Below are positions 12,766 to 25,100 of a stretch of 64,000 nt of DNA, piece after piece (position 1 is the first letter of the stretch; the number at the start of each line of letters is the position of its first letter). The stretch lies in contig VSDK01001179.1 in the NCBI GenBank assembly GCA_009767595.1, positions 62,692-126,691 of the forward strand. Direction: 5' to 3'. The notes below the pieces were generated by a model, which did not search any database, had not been told where the DNA came from, and worked only from the letters and a program-made list of their open reading frames with translations. Made by a program: the position numbers and the translations under genes. Source of the stretch: Symbiodinium kawagutii (Eukaryota > Sar > Dinophyceae > Suessiales > Symbiodiniaceae).

Positions 12766-13712
12766 CTGAAAGCACAGTTGACGACGACGATGACGACGAT
12801 CACAACAAGCAATGATACTATGATGCACGACCAACACCAGTTGAATTCCAACTGGTTGAGACTGGTTGTCCAACATATTTTCTTTACCTAAGCCCGTTCA
12901 TGCACTCCCTACAACTCTCAATCAACAGCTGGTACTTATGTCCAAGCATGCTTTCATGGCGTACATATCATTTGTTGGTTAATACCTCTAGCAAATGTTG
13001 CTTACAACCAAAGGATCAGTGTAGTCCCCAATCATATTGGTTGGCTCGTGGTCAATATGCTATGCAGACCTTCTTGGTAGTTCTCCATGGTGTTTCCTTA
13101 CAGCTGCAACAGTGCTGGGATTGCTGGCACTCTCTCTTCCAAACAAATATGTTGAACTTTTCTTGTCTTGACTGGAATCTTTTCAGGAAGATCGTGCTGG
13201 TCACGTTGAGGGTGCTTCCAACTTTCTGGGTTACTTTTGGTATTGGAAGTCAAGCATCAACACCAGAGGGATATACCAACTATAACAAGTGCAAGGGCCT
13301 GTCAATGGTTGATTTCCCAGTGCATTGTAGCAGATCAACCTATGAGCCACGTAAATGAATCGCCGTTCATGATGATCAACCACTATAAACCATTATTGTA
13401 TTCATCTTTCAAAGTAGTATGCCATCAACTGTGGTAACTATCATTTGCAATCATCAATATTACTGTACCTGTCAGAAATCAGTTCTGGTGAAATCCTGGT
13501 AATACACCAGTAATGATTGGGAATTCACAAAAAAGATCAAAAAAGTATCCACTAACTGTCACTGACAGACTGACAATAAACCAATTATAGAACTACCCAA
13601 CGCATTGCATACTACTCCTGATCAACGATTGTTTATGAGTTGGAACGAGTCAGTGTCCATTAGTAATGAGGTTTCTTGGGGGGTCCACTGCTCAAAAGGC
13701 ATCCTTTTCACT

Positions 13713-13786
13713 CGCGCGGCTTGCCACGCGCGCTTCATGGAAGTGCTGGCAGCGGTGGAGGCATCACACCTTTTGGCAGCTCTGCA
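13713..13786 (-). CDS. Candidate exon (low confidence)
   Basis: A GC-rich island with a GGTATGCAG acceptor and a GT donor on the minus strand, reading AAKRCDASTAASTSMKRAWQ. A plus frame (ARFMEVLAAVEASHLLAALH) is equally open. The minus choice rests only on the splice sites, and its phase does not fit the neighbouring minus exons. Confidence 0.25.
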
Positions 13787-13797
13787 TACCTCGAAGC

Positions 13798-13945
13798 ATG
13801 GAGGATCTCATTGATACTGGGAATGCCGGGTTGATGTGGGTTGATGGTGAAGAAAGATTGAGAGGATTAGGATGGAGGATCTCATTGATACTGGGAATGC
13901 CGGGTTGATGTGGGTTGATGGTGAAGAAAGATTGAGAGGATTAGT
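13798..13945. repeat. 74-bp tandem duplication
   Basis: Two consecutive copies with a period of 74 bp, starting ATGGAGGATCTCATTGATAC and ending GAGAGGATTAG, look identical. This indicates a recent local duplication. Confidence 0.9.
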
Positions 13946-15039
13946 GATCATGGTTGATCTCAATGGTTGATGGTCGATGATCATGGTTAATGATCATGCG
14001 ACGAAATAATGGTTGATGTAATGGTTGATGATGATTGTCGATGGTTGATAATGGTGGACAATGGTGAATATGCCAGGTACGTGATTGCTTACAATGGGGT
14101 TGATCATGAAGGGGTTGATAGTCAACAAGAACAAAATGATGATTGAAGCTTTGTAAGCGGTCCCCAAGTGTTCAGAATTGATAGCAGGTAAACGTAACCA
14201 ACAGAAATGACCAACGTAAATGGCCTGACAATGGTAAATAGTAAATAGTGGCGAATAACCAGCCATAATGATCAGGCAATCAACCATCAAATTCAACCAA
14301 ACTTACCTGCTCGGGAAGGACCAACAGTTTCCTCTGGGTACTTTGCCAAAAAAAGTGGGCTGGGGTACCCTGTGAACACTATCTGCAATGCCACATCCAA
14401 AAAATACTTTAGTTGTTGGCATATTGAATATTCAACTACCTGGTGGACTGGGTATCAGAATCCAACACAATGATATTCCGCACAGCAACAAATGTGCAAT
14501 ATTATTGCACAAGGGTCAGCTGAAAAAAAAAAGCTTAACACCAATCTCGACAGACTGTAGGCAGGTACAAACACTGTGTGCATCGCTTCACATTTCTTCA
14601 AAAAATCCACACAATTTGTACACAAGCACAACGTGCACAACGTGCACAACATGCACAACGCAACTTATTGCTCTCACAGCGCAGCCTGCTGCCTTTGATT
14701 CACATGACACTTTAGACGAACTCGTGCGGCTTCATGGAGACTCATAAGCTGCAAATCTGAAGTTGTCATCATAATCTGAGAACAAGGATAAAGGTTTATT
14801 TGAAGATATCACGATCCGTATACTATCAGTGGCTGCAACAATTGTTGTAACTCATCATTACAAAGTGCTACCGATAACTTTAGAAAGGTGCAGTTGACAA
14901 TACCATGCATCGCCAGTCTCAATTCAAAACGACTTGATCACATCCAGTGGGAAACAATGGCAGTTGATGCAGTAAATGTGATTGATTTCATCTGCCAACC
15001 TTTTTGAAGACAGCTTCTGCAGTCGTCTCGGCCAGTTAC

Positions 15040-18000
15040 AATGTGTGCGCAGCCGCTGCAGCTTCCGCCCCATCGTACCAGAGGGCATTGGTACCTCATC
15101 GCGTCCAGCTGAAAGTTGCAGCAAATGGTTAACATCGGTTCGCAGTTGATGTCCCAGTGCTGGCAATGGCTTACAGAAGTGGCTTATAAGGTTCCTACAA
15201 GGGTTCAAAAGAGAAAGGGTGAACATCTGCGCAATGGATACAGTGACTGCCCAGGAATGGTGAAGTATTGGCTGACAATGGCATCAAAAATGTTTAGATT
15301 GCGGTTCATGATGGAAAAAAGGATAAGCAACTCTCAACGATGATGCAACAGGATAGGCAACCCGCAATAGGTATAGTGGTTGATGATTGGTAAGGATAGG
15401 TAGTGGGGATTTATGATGTTGACTCATGGATATTGATGGCTGATGATGGTCAAACCCTAGAAAACTAACAAGTGGAACACAAAGAATATCTGGTTCATAG
15501 ACGTCTTCGCGACCGAATGTTTGCTTCGACCTTCAACCTGTTTCGTGAGAAAAAGTTTCAACCTGTAGGACAGGGCTTTAGCAACAACTGGTTGAGCGTG
15601 GCTTTTTACTGACAAATACATGTCAAGGAAAGGCAATGAAGCCAGCTTATAGGCTACGTTGCTTGGTTCACCAAGGGTTGATTCCACAGCCTGTCAGGGA
15701 TGCGTCCCCCGAAAGACCGTCATCCTTCATGGAGTCGATATGAGATCGTTTCAATCTACCAAAATCCAAAAACGCCACGAATGACTCTGGTATCAATCAT
15801 GGGTGGAATAACATGGGTGGAATCTGTTCCCATTGGTTGTTGGTTATGAAAATAACTATGATCTACCACCTGCATCTATTTGTAAATGCAAAAATTACAG
15901 GAGAATCCCTAATGGCAGCCAGCCAATATCGAAGCAGGTTTGTTCAAAAGCCTTTGTCAGTTTGTCTACATTGAAGCTAGTGGAAAACACAACTTATTGC
16001 ATTGGAACGTGCCCGCTTTTGAACATGTTTCTGTGTGTGCACCTTTCTGTGTGTGTGTGTGCACCTTTCTGTGTGTATGTGCACCTTTCTCTGTGTGTGT
16101 GCACCTTTCTCTGTGTGTGCACCTCTGTGTGTACCTTTCTGTGGTGCACCTTTCTGTGTGTGTGTGTAGCTTTCTGTGTGGGGCACTTTGCTGTGTGTAT
16201 ACCACACACGGAGGTGGTTGCCCTGGAAAGAAGCTGAAACACCCTCCGCAAGAAGGATTTCTTTATGGGAATACTTGTGAACCAAGAAAGCTATCCCTTG
16301 CCTGGAGGCTTTCTGCAAGTGTGAGCTGAAACATCATCGAGCACTATTGAGATCAAATAAAGGCTCTTCAAGAATAGCTAATCCAGCCTCCATGTCAAGT
16401 AGCCTCCATCAAGCCATAGGCATATTCCCAATCAAATTGTGCTGTTCTCATCATTAATTGTTGTTGTTTTCTGGTCAGGTTTGCATCCTCACTATTCTCA
16501 TAGTATTTAAGTTCTAGTCATCTATTCTGTTTTTCGGGTGTATCCAAGCTGATACTCTATCATTTGCTGAGCATTATATTCATATTCTCGGTTAAAATAA
16601 GCCAGCACTAAATGCTGGAGATCAGGCAATATAAAATTTTGCTATTATCTTTACCATCGGTGAATGACCAGTCAATAATTCCATCTTGACTCTTGGGTGA
16701 TCGCTGGTGACTTTAATGACAGTCAACCGATGTTGTTTAATATTGCCATTGAATGGCAAAGTGTCTGCTGCAATACCCCATACGCTTTGGTAAACCAACC
16801 TGGCAAATTAGAAATCACCAAGATTGGCAGGTCATAAAAATGACGGACGCTCATTGCTATGGAAACCGTCCATTGGACCATCTCTTGGGCCATGCGACCA
16901 TCTGGAGGTAACCACAATCCCTCGATTGACGCTCTTGAACCGTTCAACACTTGACCATTGGGCCCATGATCAAATAGAATCGACCAGCATTATTAAGCCT
17001 ATAATCATAACCACAGCCATAATCATCAGAAAACCAATGACCATCAATCATCTGGTTGTAGCAAACATTGCTATACATCATCAACTGACTGTTTCAAGCG
17101 TAACTCTCCAGCATTGTGGGTTTTCCTGGGTGCCCCAACGGATGTTCTTGGCTTCCTTTCGTGCTGCTTGCGCCTGCGCCAGTTGCTGGTGGATCCGGTT
17201 ACTCGGTTCCAGCTGCAGGAAGCTATTTCACCCATTTCCAATAGCTCAGCATCCAGAAATGGCATGTGGATTGCGAGCTGTAAACGATGAAAAGCTCGGG
17301 AAATGGTCATGGATGAATGATGGTCATTAGTGGTTGATAACGATCCATAGATGACTAATGCAACCACGGCTCCTGATAAGGTGAAGTACCAGCTGGATTA
17401 GAGTAGGTACCATAGCAACTGAGTGATGAAAGCGCTTTGTTCTGATGTGTTGCTTGTCATGGCATCCCCATAGACTCCATAGATCACTGATGATCATCGG
17501 ATCTATGATCTATGCACTGATTTGTTGATCTGTGTTCAGTCTGTTGATCATCATTTCAAAGAGGCACCAGTGACCCAGTGGCTCTCATCCCAATATCGCT
17601 GCTGAAGGCTCACGCAAAATGCTAGCAAAACCTGCAGGAATGACTAGCAGCCATGATTTGCTCAGTCTGGGTTATCACCCGAATACGAATGGGTAGACAA
17701 ACAAATATTATTTGCTGTTTTGCTGAGCGACCACTTTGAATCATCGTTCACAATCAAAATGAACCAGCATCGGCCAGGTTCAACCATGATTTAGCCAAAA
17801 ATTGTCACCATGACCATCAGCCAAACCACAACCCAAGCAGTGGGGAGCTGTTCGTTGCTTCCAGCAGCGGGCACCTGCAGCTCGTACTCGTGGGCCAACT
17901 TGAGACCGGCATCCACCTGCGCCTGGAAACAGCTGCTGTCTTTGCAGTAGCTGCTTGCGGGTTCGTTATGCTTCTTTCATTGTTGTTGATTGATAGGTTC

Positions 18001-18500
18001 AGAAGCCATTATAGTTATAATCATTAGCCACTGGTTTCAGCGATGTTGACATCTTTCCACTATTCCCATGTCCTCTTCGGCCATTCAAATCGAAGTGTCT
18101 TTCTGGAAAGGCGTCCCGATTGATCTTGATATTCCATGTCATTCTCACCTGATAAATCGCATGTGTGTGTGTGTGCCATTGCCCTGCCGGAAGGTGAGGA
18201 TGCTGTAACAACTGCTATGCAGTCGTGTCAGAATCGAATTTACCCACCATCTGACAGTTTACTATCTCCTAGAAGCTGGATGAAAACCTACATAAATGGG
18301 TATGAGTCATCTCTGAGTCCTAACCAACCATCCAAAAAACGAGTATACAAATGTATCAAATCTCCCAACGGTTCAACTAGTTTGGTCATTTATGGGGACA
18401 GCCACAGGTGATGTACAGCCCTTGACCCAGCCATGAGCTGCCATGGTGTTCGCCGTGCCTCGGCTGCTGCGATTTCCTCGAGCAATTGAGATCGCTCATC
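15040..18500 (-). CDS. Spliced host gene, coiled-coil type, partial model
   Basis: Four minus-strand exons share phase 0. Exon 18417-18500 (acceptor CTCCCGCAG, GT donor) reads DERSQLLEEIAAAEARRTPW and more. Exon 17875-17922 (acceptor CTGTTTCCAG, donor CAG/GTGCCC) reads AQVDAGLKLAHEYELQ. Exon 17126-17212 (acceptor TTCCTGCAG, donor CAG/GAAAAC, a GA donor) starts LEPSNRIHQQLAQAQAARKE. Exon 15040-15108 (acceptor AACTTTCAG, GT donor) is Cys-rich, with CSGC. The charged heptad-like stretches suggest a coiled coil. The exon at 12765 would continue the phase. The upstream start may lie in the Lys/Glu-rich exon at 21 kb. Function is not recognised; exon calls are inferred. Confidence 0.45.
16026..16200. 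repeat. GT-rich minisatellite (GCACCTTTCTGTGTGTGT units)
   Basis: About eight degenerate units of GCACCTTTCT followed by a variable (GT)n. Frames through it are repeat artefacts. Confidence 0.85.
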
Positions 18501-21011
18501 CTGCGGGAGATACCCGGGAGATGAAGAAACCAGTTCCAAACGGCTACCAATGGTTGCCACAAGGTGGGGCCCCCTAGTTATAAGTTGGAGTTCAAAAGCC
18601 ATTTAAGTACAGCCATATTTATCAACGTACTCTGAAGTGGTGAAAGTGGTTTGTTATGCTTTAATGGCTGATGGTGGTTGATATCAGCTACCAATGCTCA
18701 ATTGTTTAACAGTTGATAGTGGTTGCAATGGTAGAGAGGTACCAATCGTTCCCAGCAATGATTCCGATGATTTAATGGTTGATAGTTCATTGCTGGTAAT
18801 GTCATGCTTATCAGCAATGATGGTCAACGATGGTTTAATGATGCTTGCCAGCAAGTTTCATGATTGATAGCTGTTCCTGACAGTCAATGACAGCTGTCAT
18901 CCACTAACTGTAGTTATTAACTGTAGTCAATCATTCCGCTACAGTTAATGATTGTTCATGACAGTTAATGGTTGATGAGGACATCTCATGACCCGAATCA
19001 TCTATCAACCTCCCCGTTGCTGCCTTAGCAGTGCCAGGGACGACAGCCAGTGGCACAGCATCGCCACCGGCCCCGAAGATGGCGGAGGCAGCGGCGGTAG
19101 CGGCTGGAGACCTCGAGCCGAAGTCGTGGATGGGGATTCCATTTGGTGGCAATCATTGGGTGACGCTGAGAGGCGGAATCACCAGTATGGTTGGTCAATA
19201 AGCCATAAGAATAGAGGATAATAACGAATGATTGACTATTATTAACCATTAGTCATAGGGGAGAATAATCAACAATAGTAAAAAGAACATACCAACGAAA
19301 TGCGGTGGTTTCTCCAGCCAGTTTGGGAATCCAAAAGTTATGGTTGGTTTATTACTGTAAATGGTTGTTAAACTGGATGATCTGGGGTCCCTTATCTAGT
19401 TGTAATCACCAACATAGTTGAAATTACCTGAGTAATTGTAACTATTGACCAACTTTTGGTTTTGTAACAAATGGTATGTTACCAATAGTCGTGACAGTTG
19501 TTGCCGATACCTGTTGAAGAGTGGTTCAATGTTGACATTGAGATGATCAACTGATCAACTATTGAATGAACAGTGGTTCATCGATGTTTTTGTTGGCTAG
19601 GGTGATTGAATATGGATAAAATTGCAACCAATAGTTGCAACTACCTGGTAGTTAAATGTTACTGTATGAAGCACTCTTGGAACTGATTGTCGTTTATCAT
19701 CACCTTGAGATGCTTGACTATTGTTATTGGTGGGTTCAGAAGCAAGACACATGTAGAAAGGTATTGGAGAGGGGACCAACAGCTAATGGTTGGTTCGTAT
19801 CCAACAAACAATGAATCCTTGAGCAAAAGGATCATTTTGGAGATTCTCGCCTCTTTGTCGCAGCTGGCAGTCAACTACACCATCTACATACACAGGTACA
19901 AGCACTCCATCAATCCGCTTGGCGGTAGCAAAGTCATCCAACAATGGTTGGTAGGCCGGGTTTGTTTTCAAGCAAGGATGAAAACTAATACTGGCAATGA
20001 AAATCAACCAGAGCTTGCACAGGTTCCTACCGAGAGGTTGACAGCAGGTTGCCTAGGAGCCTATGACTTGCAAATCTTTTCCCAAGAAGTGAGCTGGACA
20101 ATGAGCTAGTGTGGTGTGGCGGTACGGTCCACACATGTCCACAAGTGCCAAGTGGTTCATGTGCTTCACAGGCGCGGGAAGAAGCTTGGCCAACCACCAG
20201 GAACCATCTTTAACCACCCACTGCCATCATTCTTCACATGTTTTATCTCCATCCATGTGCAAACATGAGGCAACATCCAGAGCTCACAGACGGGGACCCC
20301 TGCGCCGCTGCCATGGATGGGGGCCAACGCTGATGCACTGGATTGGGCTTCCTGGCTCGCGGGTGGCGAGCGATGACGATGATGATGGATTTTGATGATT
20401 TCGATGAAAGAGAGTTCTGATGGTTGTTTAAAATATGGTTCATTTTGACCATCATGTCGATATGAGATGTTGAAAGTCAAATTGATTTATTGGGTTGATA
20501 TTGGAAAAACAGAACTTGTTGGACAACCGGAACAGATATGGACAAGAAAGTTCCCATCACGGCTGGGACCTCCACTGATCATCGAGGTTGATGGTTTGGA
20601 AAAGGGTGCTGTTGTCTCACCGACCGGGAGGACGTACCAACCAGAACGACCGAGGCGTGCGAAAGGAAATTAGTCGAATAATCACTGTATCATGCGGGTT
20701 CAAGAGTCAAGAGTATCTTACATTGCAAGCTTATAATGCGTACAGAGTACAACGGGTCCGCCAAAATATTTGATCAGTGTACAAAAACAAACACAAACCA
20801 ATGCGATGCAAGGCGTCATCGAACAGAGTCTAAGCAAACCCTACAAACATTGTTAGGAAACATCCTAGACAAGGGCCGACACTATTGATCAACCATGGAA
20901 AAAACAATCACTATGCATGATTCAATTCCAGCAATGATGAAAATAGGCCAAAACCTACAGTTCGGAGTTGGGATCTACAAAAAAGCCAGCCGCTGCTTCC
21001 TATAGTGAGCC
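18501..21011. other. Non-coding apart from GC-rich islands
   Basis: AT-rich sequence with TGGTTGATAG and TTAATGATGG words on both strands. An island at 20275-20370 could be a minus exon (SQEAQSSASALAPIHGSG) but lacks convincing splice sites. A weak foldback copy may lie at 19310-19400. Confidence 0.4.
19027..19161. other. GC-rich island, probable exon, strand unresolved
   Basis: On the plus strand a good acceptor (GTTGCTGCCTTAG) and the donor TTGG/GTGACG bound an open frame containing SPPAPKMAEAAAVAAGDLEP. On the minus strand GIPIHDFGSRSPAATAAASA is also open, with a GC donor. Coding is likely; the direction is not decided. Confidence 0.35.
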
Positions 21012-21740
21012 CTATAGTAGGTATGACTTCCAACCAAGCAATAGCAGTTGTAGAAGGATCTCAGAATGTGGATAGACCCCACTGATCATCAGGATAGAGC
21101 AAAAACTGGCCCTGCTGAAGGGGGGTTCGGCCCTGGTGCAGCTTCCCTTCCATGCCTTAGCTTTATCTTTGTTCGCTTCCTTGCTTTGCTGGCTTTCCTC
21201 GTCCTTGCTCTTGTCCTTTGTTTGCTTCTTTTTCTCTTCCTTCTTTGCGTCTTCCTTGGTCTCTTCCTTCTTCTCTTTGCCCTCCTCCTTGATCTCTTCC
21301 TTCTTTTTCTCCTTGCCCTTCTCCTTGCTCTCTTCCTTCGCCTCTTCCTTCTTCTCTTTGCCCTCCTCCTTGATCTCTTCCTTCTGCTCTTTCTCTTTGC
21401 CCTCCTTAATTTCTTTCTCTTTGCCCTTCTCCTTGCTCTCTTCCTTTGCCTCTTCTTTTGCTTCTTCTTTTGCTTCTTCTTTTGCCGGTTCCTTCTTTTT
21501 CTCCTTGCCCTCCTCCTTGCCCTCCGTTTCCTCCTTCTTGCTCTCTTCCTTCACCTCTTCCTTTCCTTTCTCCTCTTTCTCCTCCTTCTTCTCTTTCTCC
21601 TCTTTCTCATCTTTGCTCTCTTCCTTTGCCTCTTCCTTCTTCTCCTCGCTCTTCTCCTTCACCTTCTCCTTCACTGCCTTCTCTTCACTCTCCTCCTTGG
21701 CATCCTTCCCAGCCTCAACTTCCACGGCAAACCTTGGCAC
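21012..21740 (-). CDS. Lys/Glu-rich low-complexity exon
   Basis: The minus frame is open from about 21740 to 21012. After PRFAVEVEAGKDAKEE it becomes almost wholly K, E, A and S (KEEAKEESKEKGKEKKKEE-like repeats) for about 180 residues, then loses this character after NKDKAKAWKGS. A GC donor fits at AAG/GCATGG, so the true exon probably ends near 21150. The only start in the track frame is GTG, so this is an internal or first exon of a spliced gene. The charged repeat predicts a long single helix or a disordered, possibly nuclear, protein. The complementary Ser/Leu/Phe frames are shadows. The retrotransposon begins only about 155 bp upstream on the minus strand. Confidence 0.5.
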   Translation of the reverse strand: MPRFAVEVEAGKDAKEESEEKAVKEKVKEKSEEKKEEAKEESKDEKEEKEKKEEKEEKGKEEVKEESKKEETEGKEEGKEKKKEPAKEEAKEEAKEEAKEESKEKGKEKEIKEGKEKEQKEEIKEEGKEKKEEAKEESKEKGKEKKKEEIKEEGKEKKEETKEDAKKEEKKKQTKDKSKDEESQQSKEANKDKAKAWKGSCTRAEPPFSRASFCSILMISGVYPHSEILLQLLLLGWKSYLL

Positions 21741-21890
21741 ATGGGCTTGACATGACGGTTGATCGTCTCACCCTTTACCGTCCAATTGGTTTGCATAATC
21801 TACGGAGACGGCTTGATCAGCTAAGTAGCTGCTGCATTAACTGTGGATTGCTGCTGCTGGTTGGTGGGCTGTTCATAACAACTGGGCTCA

Positions 21891-21895
21891 TAGTG
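21891..21895. repeat. Target site duplication, left (TAGTG)
   Basis: TAGTG immediately outside the 3' LTR equals TAGTG immediately outside the 5' LTR. Five bases is the usual copia-type duplication, and it fixes both LTR ends. Confidence 0.85.
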
Positions 21896-22088
21896 AGTCG
21901 AAAAACAGGTGTCCTATGCAGCTTAGCTAATTAGTGAAGTGTGAAGGGTTTCCACTGAAGTAGCTCTGCACACCTTTTGTCCTCGTGTCGAACAATGAAG
22001 TCTTGTGTTGATCTAGATCGAGCTCTGAGCCAAGTGCCATGGTAGCAACAACATGTAGTTACAAGGCCCTACAGGGTACCATTCAAGT
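21896..22088 (-). repeat. 3' LTR
   Basis: 193 bp, from AGTCGAAAAACAGG to CCATTCAAGT on the plus strand. It matches 33612-33804 throughout by eye. Confidence 0.95.
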
Positions 22089-22110
22089 CGGGTGTTTTCC
22101 TGTAAGTTGG
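22089..22110 (-). promoter_or_regulatory. Polypurine-tract region before the 3' LTR
   Basis: The coding strand reads AACTTACAGGAAAACACCCG immediately before the LTR start ACTTG. It is only partly purine (AGGAAAA). Its position, and a near-copy at 27505-27530, support a priming role. Confidence 0.45.
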
Positions 22111-22176
22111 AAATGTCAACATGGTGCTTGGCACTTAGCGAGCTCAAAATCTAGCAAATTCAGGCGGCCGCAATTT

Positions 22177-25100
22177 CTAGCCTTCATGCAAACCGCTGCT
22201 GGCTTCAGCTACGGATCTAATGTACACTGCGGGATGGAGCCTCTTTACAAATCCCTGCATTGCCTGGATGATAGCAGATCTCTGTACACTGCCTTTAGTC
22301 AGACCGTCACAGACCATGTCTCGAGTGTCAACCCAAGCCAAAGCTGTTACGATCCGACTGGCAATCAACTGCTTCATCCATGCTACATGGCTGAGTAGGC
22401 TCTTTTCGGTAGGACACTTGAAGGTCTCGTTCCCAATCGCTCCGTGTACGCTACGTGCGTCTATAAAGATGTCGAGTGAAAAGTGGTATCCGCCATCTTC
22501 ACGGAGCTTCAAGCTAGCATGCGGCGTCAAAGGGCCACACACTAGCTCGTGCAACGTGACTAGGATTATGAAACTCTGATCCGTGGAAGCAGTCAAGGCT
22601 AAGAGCTCAGCAGCAAAGGTGCTGCGAACTACAAGTTTATGTGACTGACTTATGGATTCAATCAAGTGATATCTTTCACCGGCCGCAGTCTTACCTACCC
22701 GGAAGAACATAGCACCTCTAAGGGCATAGCCCTTGTCTCCTTCCCTACTGAAGGCCGAATCGGAGTACACATGAAGAGTTCGGCTGCATTTCATCGAAGT
22801 GTACGTCAACTTTTGGGGCCTCTTCTGAAGTTCTCTAGTGAGTGCGTTTAGCTTTCGGATGTGAGCCACTGTGGGGCTCTGAGTTGCTCTTTGGAGTGCA
22901 ATGATATACACATGTATCCAACTCTGTGTTAGACAAGCATAAGCAACAGCTCCTAGTAAACTCCAAAATAGCGCTTGAAGTTGTGGGGTGCATTCGGCAT
23001 CCTTGGGTAGATGATGGTAGTGTTTGGGGTGTATGGGTTTGAAAGCCTTTACATATTCATCTTGGTCCATGATTACACTTCCGTCAGGTAATCTTTTATG
23101 ATGTATACCGCAGTTCGTGAAATCTTCATCGTGATAAGTTAACTTTCCAAATTCACTCTCCAATCGTTTGGTTAGTCGTTGGATTTCCTGCTCTTCACCT
23201 GCCATCTTTATGTCATCTACATGGATAGTGATTACAAGTACCAACTTTTGGTTCTTAAACATCATCATGAATTGTGGGTCATACATTGATGGCTGTAATC
23301 CAAGGTGCTTAAGAAGTTGGACTAATCTTAGATTAAACGCACGTGGGGCGTCGCGACACCCAGTGCCTGGTTTTAGGCATCTGAGTGCTTCGTGGCGTTC
23401 ATCAAAATCTTTGTAACCTGGTATCTGGCGAAGCAGGTGTGCAGTTCCTTTTGGAACAGTGAATGAGATATGCTTTTCTGGTTCACCTGTCAGTGAATGC
23501 ATTTGTCCAAAGGTTAAACCTTGGAGAAAAGCTTTTGATATGTCAACTGCGACAAACTTCCACTCAGGGTGACATGCGGCTTCACTGGCAAGAATCTTTT
23601 GAGAAATTCTTTGTGCTGTTGCTGAGAACGTTACTTCATTATCATCTATTGGTTCTTTAAATCCACGTAGTGCCATTCTTACACGTATCGTACGTTTTCC
23701 ATCAACATACTTCCATTTGATGACTAGTTTGGCATCGATGAGGATTCGGCATTCTGCTTTTGGTATGCGTTCAAAGCATTTATACTTTTCCCAAGTTTTA
23801 TATTCAGCCAGCGTCGCTTCATCCACTAGAGATTTGTGGATGATCATTTCCTGAGCTGTCAGCAAGTCTGTGTCACGATCAATAACCTCTTTCTTTGCTT
23901 CTGCGTTCAAAAACACTGACATTTTCATTGGGGTGTTATGAAGGATTTGTTCATCATTGAAACAAGCACTGATTTCACCACTAATGAAAAGTTCTAGGTA
24001 TGGTTCACAATGAGAATCGTACTCCAGAGTGTCATACAACGATTCAGTGTAAAAGGTCATTTCTTCATCTGGGGGAGGATCATATACATCATAGAATGTG
24101 ATCATGTCAAGTTCACCGTTATAGACTTCTTCTCCTTCATTCAATGCAAGATAACATAACTCTTTAAGTTCAGCTACGTCCGATGGATGGGCATCTGCAA
24201 AATGCTGGAGAAACAATGCTTCAACCTCGGGGTTGGAGTCGCTAACATGAGATTCTTCAGTTATAGTACTAAGGCGTCCCACAGACCGATCCACCTCAAT
24301 ATTTCTATCAAGATCCACCGATCGCAATCCACCGTCAGCACTAGTCCCTGTAGAATCATCAAGTGTCAATCCCCAATCACGACCAACTTGGAAGCACTGC
24401 ATCACTGCCATGTGATCGAATTGATCACCGAAAACTTTTGACACTGGCACCATCGAAGTTTCTGAAGAGTGTATTGCCATGTTGTCTGGCACGGTCATGC
24501 TCCAATTAAATATGATACTATGTTGGTTTGTTGATAGTTTTGGTAGCCGGTTGATGTTTCTCCCAATTCGAACAGCTGACACGTCAGTTAACTGCAAGAA
24601 ATTTTGTATCACAAAGTCAAGAACATGTGTCATCTTTGGCCATTTCCGGGACGCTTTGGTTAGCCTACCATCAAGGTAGCCAAAAGTTTCGATTCGGCCT
24701 GGCGATAGATGTTCAAGAAATTCATGAATGTAACTCATTGCATTAATGCCTGTGTCTGGACTTGTGTGTCCATAGAGTGTCATGACATGTACGAAGTGAG
24801 CAATGCGAACGTCTTGGATGCGATAAGGCCTAACCTGTCCATGGATCTTTAAGGTTACAATGCCTTCTTCTCCTTTACATTGAACCACTTCATATGGTCC
24901 AGTCCATCCACTGACGTCCTTGCTCGATGGTGTGCGATACAGTTCAACTATATCACCGGGAGCAAACTTGTTGACGCCGCTTGGTGTTGTGTGAGTTCCC
25001 AATGCACGATTGATTCTGGATGCACTGGTTGCACTGATCATAGATTGCAATGCAAGCTCACGGATGCGTGCGTCAATTCTCTCTTGGATACCTGCATTGT

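Noticed and set aside
12900..13358. 152-codon plus-strand ORF
   Set aside because: No splice sites, no domain, AT-rich codon use, and a competing open frame; probably chance.
14388..14747. 119-codon plus-strand ORF with Cys-Thr-Thr repeats
   Set aside because: The CTT units are the translation of the short GTGCACAAC/CACAACGTG repeat near 14620-14660; no supporting splice or domain evidence.
21066..21934. Plus-strand Leu/Ser/Phe-rich ORFs
   Set aside because: They are antisense shadows of the minus-strand Lys/Glu repeat exon.
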